Shown: one piece after another, positions 1 to 11,275 of the stretch
Layout of the letters: each line of letters begins with the position of its first letter
Numbering within the stretch: position 1 is the stretch's first letter
Assembly: GCA_964036295.1 (NCBI GenBank)
Contig: OZ038462.1
Coordinates: 25,245,863 to 25,309,862, forward strand
Source of the DNA: Plumapathes pennacea
Taxonomy: Eukaryota; Cnidaria; Anthozoa; Antipatharia; Myriopathidae
DNA length: 64,000 nt
Direction of reading: 5' to 3'
The notes under the pieces: model-generated
Databases searched by the model: none
The model's input: the letters and a program-made list of their open reading frames with translations, nothing else
Told to the model about the DNA's origin: nothing
Translations under genes and position numbers: made by a program

Positions 1-1600
1 TGCACGGATGATTGTCTGAGGATATCATCTGTTCCGAGAAGCGAACGTGGCTTCGCGAAACAGATAGGGCCGATTTTTTAAACAAGGTTCAGATCGCACT
101 TAAGAAAGTCCTGGTCTAAACAAGATTTAAACAACAGCCATGCTTACTGGACAACGGCCAAACGTTGTCTTTGTAAACTGAATCCGATCCATGTTCTAAA
201 AATGCATTGTAACGTTTTACTAACCCGCGTTTTACAGCGTCCGTTTAAACTTTAATTTAGCGATAAACCAGGTCTAAGTTAGACTTTGTTTAAAAAACCG
301 GCCCATAATGTCTAAGGACAATTATCCATGCATATTTCTGAAGCCAAAAGTAGTTTATTGTCTTTATTGTCCTTCAAATATTTCCTTTCGCGCGGCAAAA
401 GATGTAGACTTTTTGGTGCTTTCTTGAACTGCTTTTTCGACCAAAGAATTGATGTCCTCCTCAGTAGTCGATGCAAATCGTTTCATCCCGTAATGATTTT
501 GTGTTATTAATTAAAAATTGAAACTTTACTGTGTTTTTTATTGTAGCGACAGTTCGCCAGACGGGGGTTATATAAACAATAAACTACTTTTGGCGAGGAA
601 ATATGCACGGATGATTGTCCGAGGATATTATCTGTTCCGAGAAGCGAACAGATAATGTCCGAGGACAATTATCTGTGCATATTTCCGAAGCCAAAAGTAG
701 TTTATTGTCTTTATTATCCTTCAAATATTTCCTCTCGCAGCGCAAATAACGGCGCGGAAACTGTGAAGCTTTTTAGTGCTTTCTGGAACTGCTTTTTCGA
801 CCAATAAATTGATGTCCTCCTCAGTAGTCATCTTGTAATGATTTTTGTGACTAAATAAATAGAACTGTGTTCGGATATTGCCAATAAACAGCGTTAGTTC
901 GCCAGGCGGGGGTTATTCGCTGATAACGTCCGCTCACGAGCGGACGTTATTCGGTCACGTGTCACGATTCTACTAATCACACGCGGGAGGAAACATTTGA
1001 TGGGTCATAAACACTGATAACGTTCGCTCGTTATACGAGGATTATATAAGCAATAAACTATTTTTGGCGAGGAAATATGCACAGATGATTGTCCGAGAAT
1101 ATTATCTGTTCCGAGAAGTGAACAGTTGCCTGAGAACGAAGCTCGGGGGCAACTGTGAACTTCGAGGAACAGATAATGTCCAAGGATAATTATCAGTGCA
1201 CATTTCCGAAGCCAAAAGTAGTTTGTCTTTATTATCCTTTAAATATTTCTTTTCGCAGCGAAAATAATGGCGCGGGGACTGTAAAGCTTTTTGGTGTTTT
1301 CTGCAACTGCTTTTTCGACAACTGAATTGATGTACTCCTCGCTAGTCATCTCGTAATGTTTTTTTGTGATTAAATGTATAAAACTGTGTTCGGATATTGT
1401 CAACAAACAGCAATAGTTCGCCAGGCGGGGGATATTCGCTGATAACGTCCGCTCATGAGCGGACGTTATTCGGTCACGTGTCACGATTCCACCAATCACG
1501 CACAGGAGGAAATATTTGATGGGTCATAAACGCTGATAACGCCGGCTCGTTATGCGCTGCAAGAGGAATATTTGATGGCTTATAAATACTGTTAATGTTA
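1..1600. repeat. Group of three copies of a fold-back repeat family
   Basis: Three copies lie head to tail, at about 1-570, 575-1040 and 1045-1600. Each begins with a hairpin: a block starting AATAAACTACTTTTGGCGAGG is followed by its own near-perfect reverse complement ending AAAAGTAGTTTATTG, with arms of about 60 bases. A shared body follows, then a second small palindrome (ACGTCCGCTCACGAGCGGACGT near 924-950). A fourth copy lies in AFG2A intron 3. No transposase is visible, so I read these as non-autonomous elements. Short ORFs here are by-products of the repeat. Confidence 0.75.
67..304. mobile_element. MITE nested inside the first fold-back repeat
   Basis: A 238-base element has inverted ends (GGGCCGATTTTTTAAAC on the left, complementary sequence ending AAAACCGGCCC on the right). 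It interrupts a sequence that is continuous in the neighbouring repeat copies. The bases ATA occur on both sides (64-66 and 305-307) but only once in the uninterrupted copy, which indicates a 3-base target-site duplication. An inverted relative lies at 44853-45091. Confidence 0.75.
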
Positions 1601-3121
1601 CATGAAATAGGTACTGTAGCAATTCAGCCTGTGAAAAACGTTACTTCAAATGAATGTTTTTGTAACTTCGATATTTCCATTTCGAACAGTTATCTCGCAC
1701 AACGAGAATATTTCAAATCACGTTTTCATATTCAGCGCCCCCTTTGGCCACGAAATTAAAAATAAGCGCCCAGGGCACATATTCGAGGGAATACAGTAAA
1801 GGAATCAGACTGTGCTCCGCAACATATAATTGATGCACTTCATTCTTTGACATAGAGTATACATGTACCTTGGTATTATAAGGCATCGTGTTATCAGAAA
1901 CTGGGTTTTATTACACACAGGACAAGTCCGAAATGAAGTTGAAATTGATCCGAACAACAAGCCACACTAGCAAATGCAAGTATGCAAGTTATTACTCAAT
2001 TAAATATATCGGAAATCCTCTTACTTGTCCTTTTTTGTTTGGAGTTTTCTCTCTACCAGCACCCATATCGGGTCTGTGAATTGGCCATCCAGAGAGATAC
2101 ACAACAGATTACCGTACAGCAGCCAGTTCGTAGATCTGCAAGTAAACTTGACAATCAATGGATGTATTTCACGTACAGTCGTGATAAAAATATTAAATAA
2201 TTGCATCATATTAAAAAGATTGTTGCATAAGAGGTGACGTGAATAAGATTGTTTTGACATGCGCTCCTCTTCATGGATATTTGTAATTCTGCTAATTAAA
2301 AATGTGACAATTATTAATAGTCTTAACAGTTGATCATAAAAAATTATACATCAGAGAGGTCGTGTTTCCTTGTTTGTAAGAAATTCCACCGAACTGTCGC
2401 CCGGTCGTTGAGTATAATTGAGAATAAAGGGACTCTAGAAGAACAAAAAGTAACGAGAGCTAAGAAAAACAGTACGAAGGCATGTGTTAAAACGCTGCAG
2501 CTCAGAGTACTATATGGCAGAGTGACGACATACTATGGTATAGTACCGCGTGGTCTATTAATGCATCGTGCAAAAGAACAGTAATATGGCATAGTGCAGT
2601 ATTGTACACCCAGTGACTTACTCCAAGTCAAATGCTTGTGACTGTTGTTGTCCAATTACTTCCTCGAAACTCAGGCATAACGATAACCCTGCTGGAGAAT
2701 ATTCCTTTTGCGTTGAGATTCCCCGGAGAGTGATCCTGTGATTTGAGAAAAAAACTTCCGTATTCGTTTGGTAAACATTGATTTATAACTTAAATTAACG
2801 ACTTAATAAATATATTACAGGTCTGTAGGCAAGTGAAGTTTTACCTACAGCTGTACTTATTACCTGTACATCATCATGTCTCTTGCATCTTGTTTGCTAC
2901 GATCGGTGGTATAGTCTGAAATCCCTTTTTTCAGCTTATAAAAGCACTCCTCTCTGATCAGTCTAAAGTTTGTATTCAGGTACTCATCCTCTGAATTGTA
3001 CCTTTCCCGCATTTTTGGTAGGTCGTCTTTTTGTATTTCTAGAAAGAGAAAAACATACGTTTCAAGTAAGCGTAGGTGCCCAACAACGTCGGTGCATAAT
3101 AAGAAACTTTAGTACTCATTA
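1601..3121. other. Intergenic stretch with no recognised gene
   Basis: AT-rich DNA with only short overlapping ORFs in several frames, none with a recognisable domain or a convincing exon structure. I see no clear repeat here apart from the MITE that begins at its right edge. Confidence 0.5.
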
Positions 3122-3436
3122 GAGCTGTTTTCGGATGACTGTCGAAAGTAATCGTGTGATTGCTTTGGTTTTGCGTTTGCTTCGCTTTCCGATTGGTCCA
3201 CACAAGTTTGGCAGCATTCTCAACCAATCAGGAACAAAACCAAAACCAAAACCAAACACTTCTCACGCAAGCGATGGCGTGTACTCGCATTGCTGATTGG
3301 AAAGTAAAACCAAACGCAAGACCAAACGTGAATTACTTTGGCTTCTGATTGGCTGAACTGTTTTCTCTCAGTCTCTGTGATTGGCCTGTGTGATTACTTT
3401 GGTTTTGGTTTTCGACAGTCATCCGAAAACGGCTCT
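3122..3436. mobile_element. MITE, TTTCGGATGACTGTCGAAA family, copy 1
   Basis: The left end GAGCTGTTTTCGGATGACTG mirrors the right end CAGTCATCCGAAAACGGCTC. The interior carries several GATTGG / CCAATC stretches. Near-identical copies lie at 4931-5251 and 25984-26297, and degraded ones at about 3705-3955 and 30300-30480. No coding capacity is visible. Confidence 0.8.
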
Positions 3437-3704
3437 ATGTAAAGTATGATAACAGTACATGGTATGCAAACATCATGCCACCTTGTCAGACAGGTCTACG
3501 TCACTTGACAAACAGTTTCATTAAAGTGCATGTGAAGGAAAAACAAAACAAAAATTATAAAGACTTATCGATAAACCACAAACATGCTTGCAGCTTTCAA
3601 ACATGACACTGCAGCTGTTATTAGTTCGAGAACTGCATAGCACTTCAGATTTTCAACTGAACAGTCCGTCCAAAATGAAGAGCAGCCTCGATTGACTGTA
3701 GAGA

Positions 3705-3955
3705 GCAATATTGTGTGATTGCTTTAGTTTCGCGTTTGCTCCGCTTTTTTGCTTAGTGATCCAAACAAGTCTGGCAGCATTCCTGGCCTATCAGAAGCAA
3801 AATCAACTACGATCTGGTTTTCTCAAACCAGTTGCGCATTACTTTTGTTGGTTTCTGGTTGTTTGAAAGCGTTTTCTTACGGCCTATATGTGGCACTGCA
3901 ATTACTTTGGTTTTGCCTTCACGAAATTCAGTCAAAAACCGTTCTTGATCTTACT
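3705..3955. mobile_element. Degraded copy of the TTTCGGATGACTGTCGAAA MITE
   Basis: The order of recognisable blocks (TGTGATTGCTTTAGTTTCGC, then CAAGTCTGGCAGCATTC, then ATTACTTTGGTTTTG near the right end) follows the intact copies, with many substitutions and worn ends. It is evidently older than the copies at 3122 and 4931. Confidence 0.55.
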
Positions 3956-4930
3956 ATTTTAAACATGCCCAACAACATTTTGACAAATATTGAATCTTTT
4001 TAAACACTCACAGCTTCTGGCGTCTTTTCGTACCATAGAAGAAACACAGGAATGTGGTGAGGCATAGTGAGATAACCCCTCAATGTGGAGGGTGAATGTC
4101 AACCGTGATATAGTGTTGTTTGATACTTGTTTTGTGATGTCTTATATAATAGATGATATCAAATGTAGTCCATTGAAATATTGATTTCACGAAAAGCGTT
4201 GTTGGTGCGCTAATTTCAAATGATCACTTCTTCGTACTCGAAGTACGACGTCGATTAATTTTATTTTCCATACAGTGGTATCTGACGGTTCTACAGTTTT
4301 TCGCAGCAGTTGTCAATTTGCTAATTTTTTCACTGTACCCACCAATATTCTCAAGTTCCAATCTTCGTATATCGTTCAAACTTTGCTAATACGTACTATA
4401 AATAAACTATATATCAACGTACATTTTAAAATACATCAGTAAAAGATAAATGAAAATAAAAAGCGGTATAAGCTGTTAGTATGTTTGGGAGTACAAAATG
4501 TCTTCCAAATTGTTTGCCAAATACAGCCGGATAACGACTGTCTACATACTGCCATTCCCTTCTACCCAAAATATATTTTAATGAACCCTGTTGTCTAAGT
4601 TCAGTGCGTCACACTATTTTTTAGAATCATAATTCGGCCACAATCTCGTTTTGCAACAGAGAACAGCTCAATAGCCCCAAACAAAGTAAATCATTCCTTA
4701 CAGAATATATATATATATGCATGCGTATCAGGTAGGAGCTAGTGCCTGAAAAATCTTACTCAGAAAAGTCAACTATAGATGATCTTTGCATTCTTATAGG
4801 ACAGTGGATATCCTATCGATTTATCCTAGAAATCATCAAAAACATGCTGAGCCTTGGAATTAACATTTAAAGAATACTAAAAACTAAATAACAAACAGAC
4901 AGGATCAACGAAACATAAAGTAGAACGATA
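3956..4930. other. Intergenic or intronic stretch with no recognised gene
   Basis: AT-rich, with a short (AT)n run at about 4706-4717. No ORF with family similarity and no clear exon. It may be intron sequence of the unidentified minus-strand gene whose last visible exon ends at 5301. Confidence 0.4.
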
Positions 4931-5251
4931 GAGCTGTTTTCGGATGACTGTCGAAAGTAATCGTGCGATTGCTTTGGTTTTGCGTTTGCTACGCTTTCTG
5001 ATTGGTCCACACAAGTTTGGCAGCCTTCTCGACCAATCAGGAACAAAACCAAAACCAAAACCAAAACCAAACACTTCTCACGCAAGCGATGGCGTGTACT
5101 TGCATTGCTGATTGGAAAGTAAAACCAAACGCAAGACCAAACGTGAATTACTTTGGCTTCTGATTGGCTGAACTGTTTTCTCTCAGTCTCTGTGATTGGC
5201 CTGTGTGATTACTTTGGTTTTGGTTTTCGACAGTCATCCGAAAACGGCTCT
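4931..5251. mobile_element. MITE, TTTCGGATGACTGTCGAAA family, copy 2
   Basis: Nearly identical to the element at 3122-3436, including the inverted ends. It is flanked on both sides by TA, consistent with a two-base target duplication. The two minus-strand ORFs across it run through MITE sequence and are not genes. Confidence 0.8.
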
Positions 5252-5300
5252 ATTTTATTACTCACTACGACTGCAACTCCAGACATGCTCGCCCACTTAC

Positions 5301-8300
5301 TGATGTGTTGTATTTCTTGTGCTGTTGGAATCAGAGGAAGCTGGCGCCAATCCAACGATTCGAGATCACTAAACGCCCCAGGGACATTTAGGGCCAAGAC
5401 TGAAGACAACTTGCAGAGAAATTCGCAAACTGACGTCCCAGTCTTCTTGGCGCAGTCAAAGTCTGGAGCACCTTCAACCATCTTAGTGGTCAGACATTTT
5501 GCTACTACAAGTACCCTTTGTCCACAGGAAGGATCCGCCTTAAGCACGTGAAGAAGACAGTTCTGGAGCAATCTGCAAATCTCACTGCAATACACAAGTT
5601 TAAAAAACAGTATAACTTCAGTATCAATAAAGTACGTCAGCACAATGTAAATTAATAAGTAAATTATTGATTACTTTTGGGAGTGAAAAGATTACAGTAC
5701 CTGCGAACACCAGTATGCCTATTAGGCATAAGATCAATGCATATGTTGACATACATATATTGTATAATGTGTATCCTGTTGGTTGTTTATAATGTGCCCT
5801 GCCTCGGACCTAAAGTATAGAGCTCATCACTCTAAGTCTGCATGCAAGTTTTAACTTAAAAGTTTTTGGTCAGGCAAAAAGGGCATGTGTTTCTGTTGTC
5901 AAAGAAGCAACTTTGTGTCCATTAATTGCACAGACTGCATACCTGCTGTAAAAATAAATTCAAGTTGCCTGGTAACGTGTAACTGTCTGGGGCATTAAGA
6001 TTTACAACTGAAAAAGCATTCTGCCAAACATTCTTTTGCTAATTATAATACATTGTTCTCTGTGAACAGACAGTATTGCATTCAGGAGATCTTAAAAACA
6101 AGGAGCACAAACAGCAATGATAATACTTTAAAAATCAGCGGGATTAAGATTTTACAACTAAAAAACATTCTACCAAACATTCTTTTGCTAATTATTATAA
6201 TACACGTTTTCTGTGAACAGATGGACTACTGCATTCAGGAATCTTATTATATTTAAAAACAAGGAACGCAAACAGCAATGATAATATTTTAAAAGCAGGG
6301 GGACAAAAACTGCTGTGAGTAAGTCAGCTCTTATTTGTACTACTTGTAAGGAAATATTACTTATAATAATCCCTGCATGATCAATGTGCTGAGTCTTGGA
6401 ATGCAAAAAAATGCAACGGGGGTATATTAGTGCTCTAATGTATGAAGCTATAAATATAAAGACAGAGTCAAAGACAAAGAATTACAGTATTAAAGGAGCT
6501 GCAGACTTATACAAGTTGCTTTTTTTCTTTATGGTGTACCTGCTGGCATCATCACCATCTTGATGAGGGACATTATTTTCTATGAATGTTGGTACAACTT
6601 TGGATAAAAATTTGCTGTGTGCAACTTCTTCCATCACTTTCTTAAGGGCCCTGGACACACTGGAGCAGATGCAGCCACAAATTCTCAGGATTAACTCTGT
6701 AGCACGTTTAGAACACTGCTCCTGGTTAAGAATGTATTTCCAAGCAGCAAAGCATCTGTGAAGACAATATTGAAATCCATATGGGTATTTCACAGTATTG
6801 ACAATAGTAGTTTTGATTATAGGCTTTTTAATTTATATATCACTGTACATTTTTCATTATAAATATATTTTATAATAAATTATTATACCTGTTTGGTATT
6901 TTGGTATTATACTAACAGAGAGGTGTTTGGGTGCAATGTGAAAAATCAAATGTTAACCATTGGACTAAATCACCATATAAGTCTGCATATACATGTAGGT
7001 AATTTTGTCCCCCAAAGGATATTGTTTTCTAGCATTGACTAGTTTGTAATAGAATATTTTATCTCCCTGGTCTTATTACTTATAAAGTACCTTTGGTTGT
7101 TTTCTAGCATTGACTATAGTTTGTAATAGAATATTTGATCTCCCTGGTCTTATTACTTATATAAAGTACCTTTGGTTAATTTCAATCAACATTGATGATA
7201 CTGTATCCATCTCCAGCAATGTGGACAACAAGCAATCTATTTCAGATTCCTCCAGAAAATAATGCCTGTATAAAATTTAAAAGGACTAAGCATGTACAAT
7301 GTGTAAGGATAAAGTCGATATTAAATACAAATTGTTTTAAATCTTTAGAACAGGGAATGTGCAGGGAGTACTATAACTGGGAGTACTCCTCAGAATAATT
7401 TGGGTGAGTGCTGCATGTTTCTCAACAATATTGTTACCCTATGTCAGCTAGTCTAAGTTTGCAAATTGTGCCATTTCCATCCCCCCATCTCCCAGGGAAG
7501 CACAACCTACGAAGGGTCCTTTCAATATTCAGGCTTAAAAAAGCTGGTATAGGAAAACAATGCTTCTTTTCTAAGAAGATTGGTAAAAAAAGAGAGAGCT
7601 GGACTGCAGAGGAAAGTTGTATTAATCTTGTTTGCTCTTTTTTAGCCACTTCTAAAACTAACTGCATCAGTTAGCTAAAGGTCTTGGTGTTTTTTAGCTC
7701 TCACATGCAGTTTTTCTGGAAGTCTTTCTACTGAAAGGTTATAAAGGGGGAGGGGGGGAGGTGGAGATAAATTTTTACTAGTTTCAACCCTAGAATGGTA
7801 TATTAACCCTTTCTCTCCTGAGCCCAAATTGCAGATTCTCCCAACATTTTGATAAGAAAACATATGAGTGATGTAGCAAGAGTTCATAGTTTAGTCAGCA
7901 GTCATCTGAGCATGCTATCAAAAGTCAAATTCTCCATACTGTGTGATATATATCTCTGGTGAGAAACTGAAGGAGAAAACTGAGGTTGATCACTCTTGGG
8001 AGTGAAAAGGGTTAAAGGTAAGAGCCGGTTGCAAAAGGCTGGGGGAGCAGCTGCCTCTCGATCTTTACAAATTTTCTTGAGTCCCGCTCTCCCCAAGGCC
8101 TTTCTTTGTTTGTTAATTTTGTTATCTGTGTCTTTCTGGTCAATGTCTCATAATGGTATATATCATACATTCCTGTCAAAATTATCATAGGTATATAGCC
8201 ATGGCATTAGAGGTAAAAATTAAGGAGGGAAAATCTTCAGTAAATTATTGAAAACACTTTTGGACTTTAAGAAGTGGCTGCATGTTTAGGTGCAAATATG

Positions 8301-9623
8301 GACCACTTAAATACAGGTCCAAAACGGCGGAAACATTGACAATATTCTCAGTGTTAAATCTGCAACATTCCCCCGCCCCAATTGCCGCAATCTGGTTATA
8401 ATGTTAGTCCCCGCTAAAGAGCCCCCCATTATTTTTTTGAACATCGATTTTCCGGCAACCCCGGGAAAGGCCATGTTAATACGCATCAAATCCCTGGATG
8501 TCCTGGGGGTCAGGGGGCCAGAGTTTCAATTGACTGGAGCATAACTGAGCAGAAGTAGACCTCACCAAAATTTTCCATTTGTATAGTCAGCATTTGTGGG
8601 GTATTACAAAATATAAATTATGGTTTGAATTCGATAACCGAATTCTATACTCTGGAGGTTTTAATAAAACTGAGTTACATGTAATAATAATTATTATAAT
8701 TATTATAATATTATAATATTACAATATTAAACAATAATTATAATATTATTATAATTATTGAGAATACCCATTGTGTCTGCTCGTCTTCTGAGTCTTGCTG
8801 TATGTAAATGCTTTTAGTTCACTTGGCTGGCTTTCACTGCAGTTGATACTAAAAATTGGCCTTAACACAGCACATTGCCAAGGAGGGAACCCACACTGGA
8901 TAATTCCATCAAAAAAATGGTCCAAAACGGCTGAATTAACATTTTTTGACAACATTCAATTGACTCATGTCTAGTCCCGTGGGGAATGTTAAATTCCCGG
9001 TATGTCCCGGGGGTTGGGGGCAGAGTTTCAATATTTGACTGGTGGCGGGCATTAGTTAATAATTCATACCTGACAACTTCAGGTTCTAAAACCTGCTGTA
9101 CTTTCCTTTTGTTGCGTGCAACACAAAGGATGTCTCCAACCTTTAGCTTTATGCCAAGACCAGGAAACTCCTGAGCATTGTAGGACAAGACCATCTCCTC
9201 TTGTTTTGGAGGACCCCGAGGCCTTGTTGACTTGACCAACACACAAGCACGGCTGTCTGACTTCCTCACCACAACTCCCTCGATCTTCCAGTTCTTCTCA
9301 AACAGATCTGGGTACGAAATTTCGCTTGGAAGATGCAATTCATCATCAGAACAGTGGCTTTCTTTCTTAGAGAGGAACCCTCTCAGTTCCTTAATGAATT
9401 CCTCCTGGTCGCTAATGGTGTAGCTTTCACTTTTTTTCAGGTCGACAAAATCCTCCATAAGCTTCAGACGAAATGTGTACGATGGATTGTAGTTTTCCAG
9501 TTTGTATGTTTCTTTCCATCCTGCTGGAATCTTGACTTCTTTTATTATTTCTGAGCACTTAAACTCAGGACGAAGAAGTGGATCGTTGCAGATCTGTGAG
9601 ACAAGCTTCTTTACGGATTCCAT
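5301..9623 (-). CDS. Unidentified multi-exon gene, 5' exons only
   Basis: Three exons can be proposed, in transcript order: 9623-9070 (begins at ATG), 6755-6540 and 5584-5301. All borders are GT-AG, and exon phases 2, 2 and 1 join to one open frame of about 351 codons. Exon 1 encodes an acidic, lysine-rich start, then a stretch beginning IEGVVVRKSDSRACVLVKST and ending GDILCVARNKRKVQQVLEP that looks like a small beta-barrel (OB-like) fold. Exons 2 and 3 are Cys- and Leu-rich helical sequence, ending near DWRQLPLIPTAQEI. That ending faintly recalls the R-x-x-P-x-x-P-T stretch before the helicase of ZNFX1-type proteins, but the likeness is too weak for a name. No helicase exon is visible between 5300 and 1, so the rest is outside the window, lost, or behind a long repeat-filled intron. 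Further exons between 9070 and 6755 cannot be excluded. Function unknown. Confidence 0.5.
5991..6297. repeat. Tandem duplication, two units of about 150 bases
   Basis: Units at about 5991-6138 and 6139-6297 share long blocks (ATTCTTTTGCTAATTAT, CTGTGAACAGA, GCAAACAGCAATGATAATA) with scattered differences. It lies in the second visible intron of the unidentified minus-strand gene, just downstream of its second exon. Confidence 0.7.
7024..7177. repeat. Tandem duplication, two units of about 75-80 bases
   Basis: The block GTTTTCTAGCATTGACTA...TAAAGTACCTTTGGTT occurs at 7024-7098 and again from 7099, with small insertions of TA in the second unit. Intronic and noncoding. Confidence 0.75.
7803..8015. 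mobile_element. MITE with TTAACCCTTTC...GAAAGGGTTAA ends
   Basis: The element begins TTAACCCTTTCTCTCCTGAG and ends CTTGGGAGTGAAAAGGGTTAA. Related copies in the opposite orientation occur at 52067-52250 (ST7 intron 7) and 58215-58424 (just past the ST7 stop), with shared interior such as AGTTTCTCAC and TTGACTTTTGAC. Confidence 0.7.
8300..9045. repeat. Two related degenerate blocks and an AT-rich palindromic run
   Basis: Blocks near 8314-8530 and 8915-9045 share GGTCCAAAACGGC and a GGGGGTCAGGGGGCCAGAGTTTCAAT-like stretch. Between them, 8686-8760 is almost pure A/T built from TAATTATTATAAT units that fold back on themselves. No gene is seen. It sits in the first visible intron of the unidentified minus-strand gene. 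Confidence 0.4.
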
Positions 9624-10532
9624 TTTAGTGTATTATGCAAAAACTGCCTTCGTCGCATCGGTGAAGCGCGTGCCTACACCAGCATTGTGCAAGTTGACTG
9701 CATTGCACGTCAACTTCGTGTGCCACCTCTCCAAAACTTTATAGGCCTTCCAATAACATAATGGCATTGAAAAAGAAACCAATCTTGCCGGCGAACAAAT
9801 TATTCCGGAAACTTCCCTGAAGCAATTGCGTCTTTCCAGGAATTTCGTGACGGAGTGTCTGATTGGTTTGATTCAAACCCACTCGACCGCTGCGACTCCA
9901 TCGCCCAGTACGTCATGTAAATAACCATAAACGGTACCGAAGAGTCTCTTCCGGCTTTACTAGAACGGCCGATCGGCGAACTGGCCGCACCGGGAATATT
10001 CCAGTGCCACGGTAGAACATTTTACACGTACACTGCATGATCTCAAAATGTCACGGAATTCGAAGTGGAGAAGCAAAAACGGTTAAGAATAAATTGTAAA
10101 TTCATCTTTTGAGGGAGTGAGCCGGCTGATTGTAAACATCAACCACTCTGAAACCATTAGTCGTTTATAGATGTGGCTTGCTGTTTGTTGCATAGTACTA
10201 GCGTTTAGCTACTACTAACCGCACTTTACTAGAACTATAGCAGTAAGCAAAACCTACAATTCATATTTTAAAATTACCTCCCCGATCAGCCAGTATTATT
10301 ATTCTACCGCGAAATTTCAACAAAGCTCCGTACTATACGTATTTCAATTAGGTCAGATTTAGGCTTTACACATTTCAATCTTAAATATCGAGTGGTTTAT
10401 TTTAGAAGTGGGAAACATCGGGATCATGCATCTGGCTACTGTGAGAGCTGATTTTACTTTCACTTTTGAATCAGCCCATGAAAACTAGCTGAGAGACACT
10501 GATGGCTTCAATATTTTCCGCGTGACAGGAGG
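9624..10532. other. Divergent intergenic region between two 5' ends
   Basis: It lies between the start codon of the minus-strand unidentified gene and the KH-domain exon on the plus strand, so it probably holds promoters for both. I do not see a clear TATA box or other named site. Confidence 0.4.
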
Positions 10533-10752
10533 ATGCCTAGTGATAGACACGAAGAGGTCGAACATAATAGTGAAAATCAAACTATTTTTGTGAAAGTCGC
10601 CGATGAATACAAAGGTCTTGTGATTGGTAAGCAAGGCAAGAACATCACAATGATTAAAAAGAAGTCGAGCCGCTGCTGTGGAGACCTGCCAGGGCGGGTT
10701 TCACGTGACAGGCTCGGAGGAGCAGAGGGAGATCGCAAAGAAGCTTACCCTG
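10533..10752 (+). pseudogene. KH-domain exon with a one-base frame break
   Basis: From the ATG the frame reads MPSDRHEEVEHNSENQ, then IFVKVADEYKGLVIGKQGKN. This contains the start of a KH RNA-binding domain with its GxxG loop (GKQG). Just after IKKKS, at about 10664-10668, the family-like reading moves to the next frame, where it continues AAVETCQGGFHVTG and EEQREIAKKLTL, the expected second half of the domain. The shift corresponds to one extra base. A GT donor follows at 10753, so this looks like a first coding exon. It is either a decayed gene or a sequencing error. I see no matching downstream exon before the minus-strand endonuclease gene. A working version would be expected to bind single-stranded RNA or DNA. 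Confidence 0.5.
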
Positions 10753-11275
10753 GTAGGACTTTCAAACCGCTTTTATGTGCTACTACTAATAATAGTAATA
10801 AATAATGGTATCAGGAGTGAGTGGAGTCATGTCTTCAATTTGAACTTGTTCCTCTGCAAATCCTGGTCAGCCTGGGGACTGAAATTTACCACTCAATCCA
10901 AATCCCCCATCCCCTCGGTAATGGTTTTTTTTTTTTATCAAATCCTCCTCAATTCCCCTCTAATCTCCACATCCTCCCGGGGTTGGAGGAGGGGGTGGAT
11001 TGGGGTTTAAGATGACTTATGCATAAAGTGTTTAAAATCGGACGGTCCGTTGGTGGTCGTATTAACGGGGTTCCACTTAATTACAGTGAAACCTTGTTGC
11101 TGGTCTCTTTCAAATGACGTCATGACAGGTATGATGAAATTTCACTTCCCTGATTGACTAGTTTGTGAGGACTGATAAGCGAGAAAATTCAGAAAAATAA
11201 CTATATATCTTTTTCTACTTTATTTTCTCTTCTATTTTTCTTTCAGCGGGCTTCAACTGTGTCCCTTCCCCTCCG
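10753..11275. other. Intergenic stretch with no recognised gene
   Basis: Contains a T run near 10926 and a GGTTGGAGGAGGGGGTGGAT purine-rich stretch at about 10981-11000. No coding signal that I can support. Confidence 0.4.

Noticed and set aside
1239..1499. Minus-strand ORF of 86 codons
   Set aside because: Lies within a fold-back repeat whose other copies do not keep the frame.
4867..5085. Minus-strand ORFs ending in FGFGFGFV-like or LVLVLVLVLF repeats
   Set aside because: They are read from the AACCAAAACCAAAACC stretch of a MITE that has several other copies in the window.
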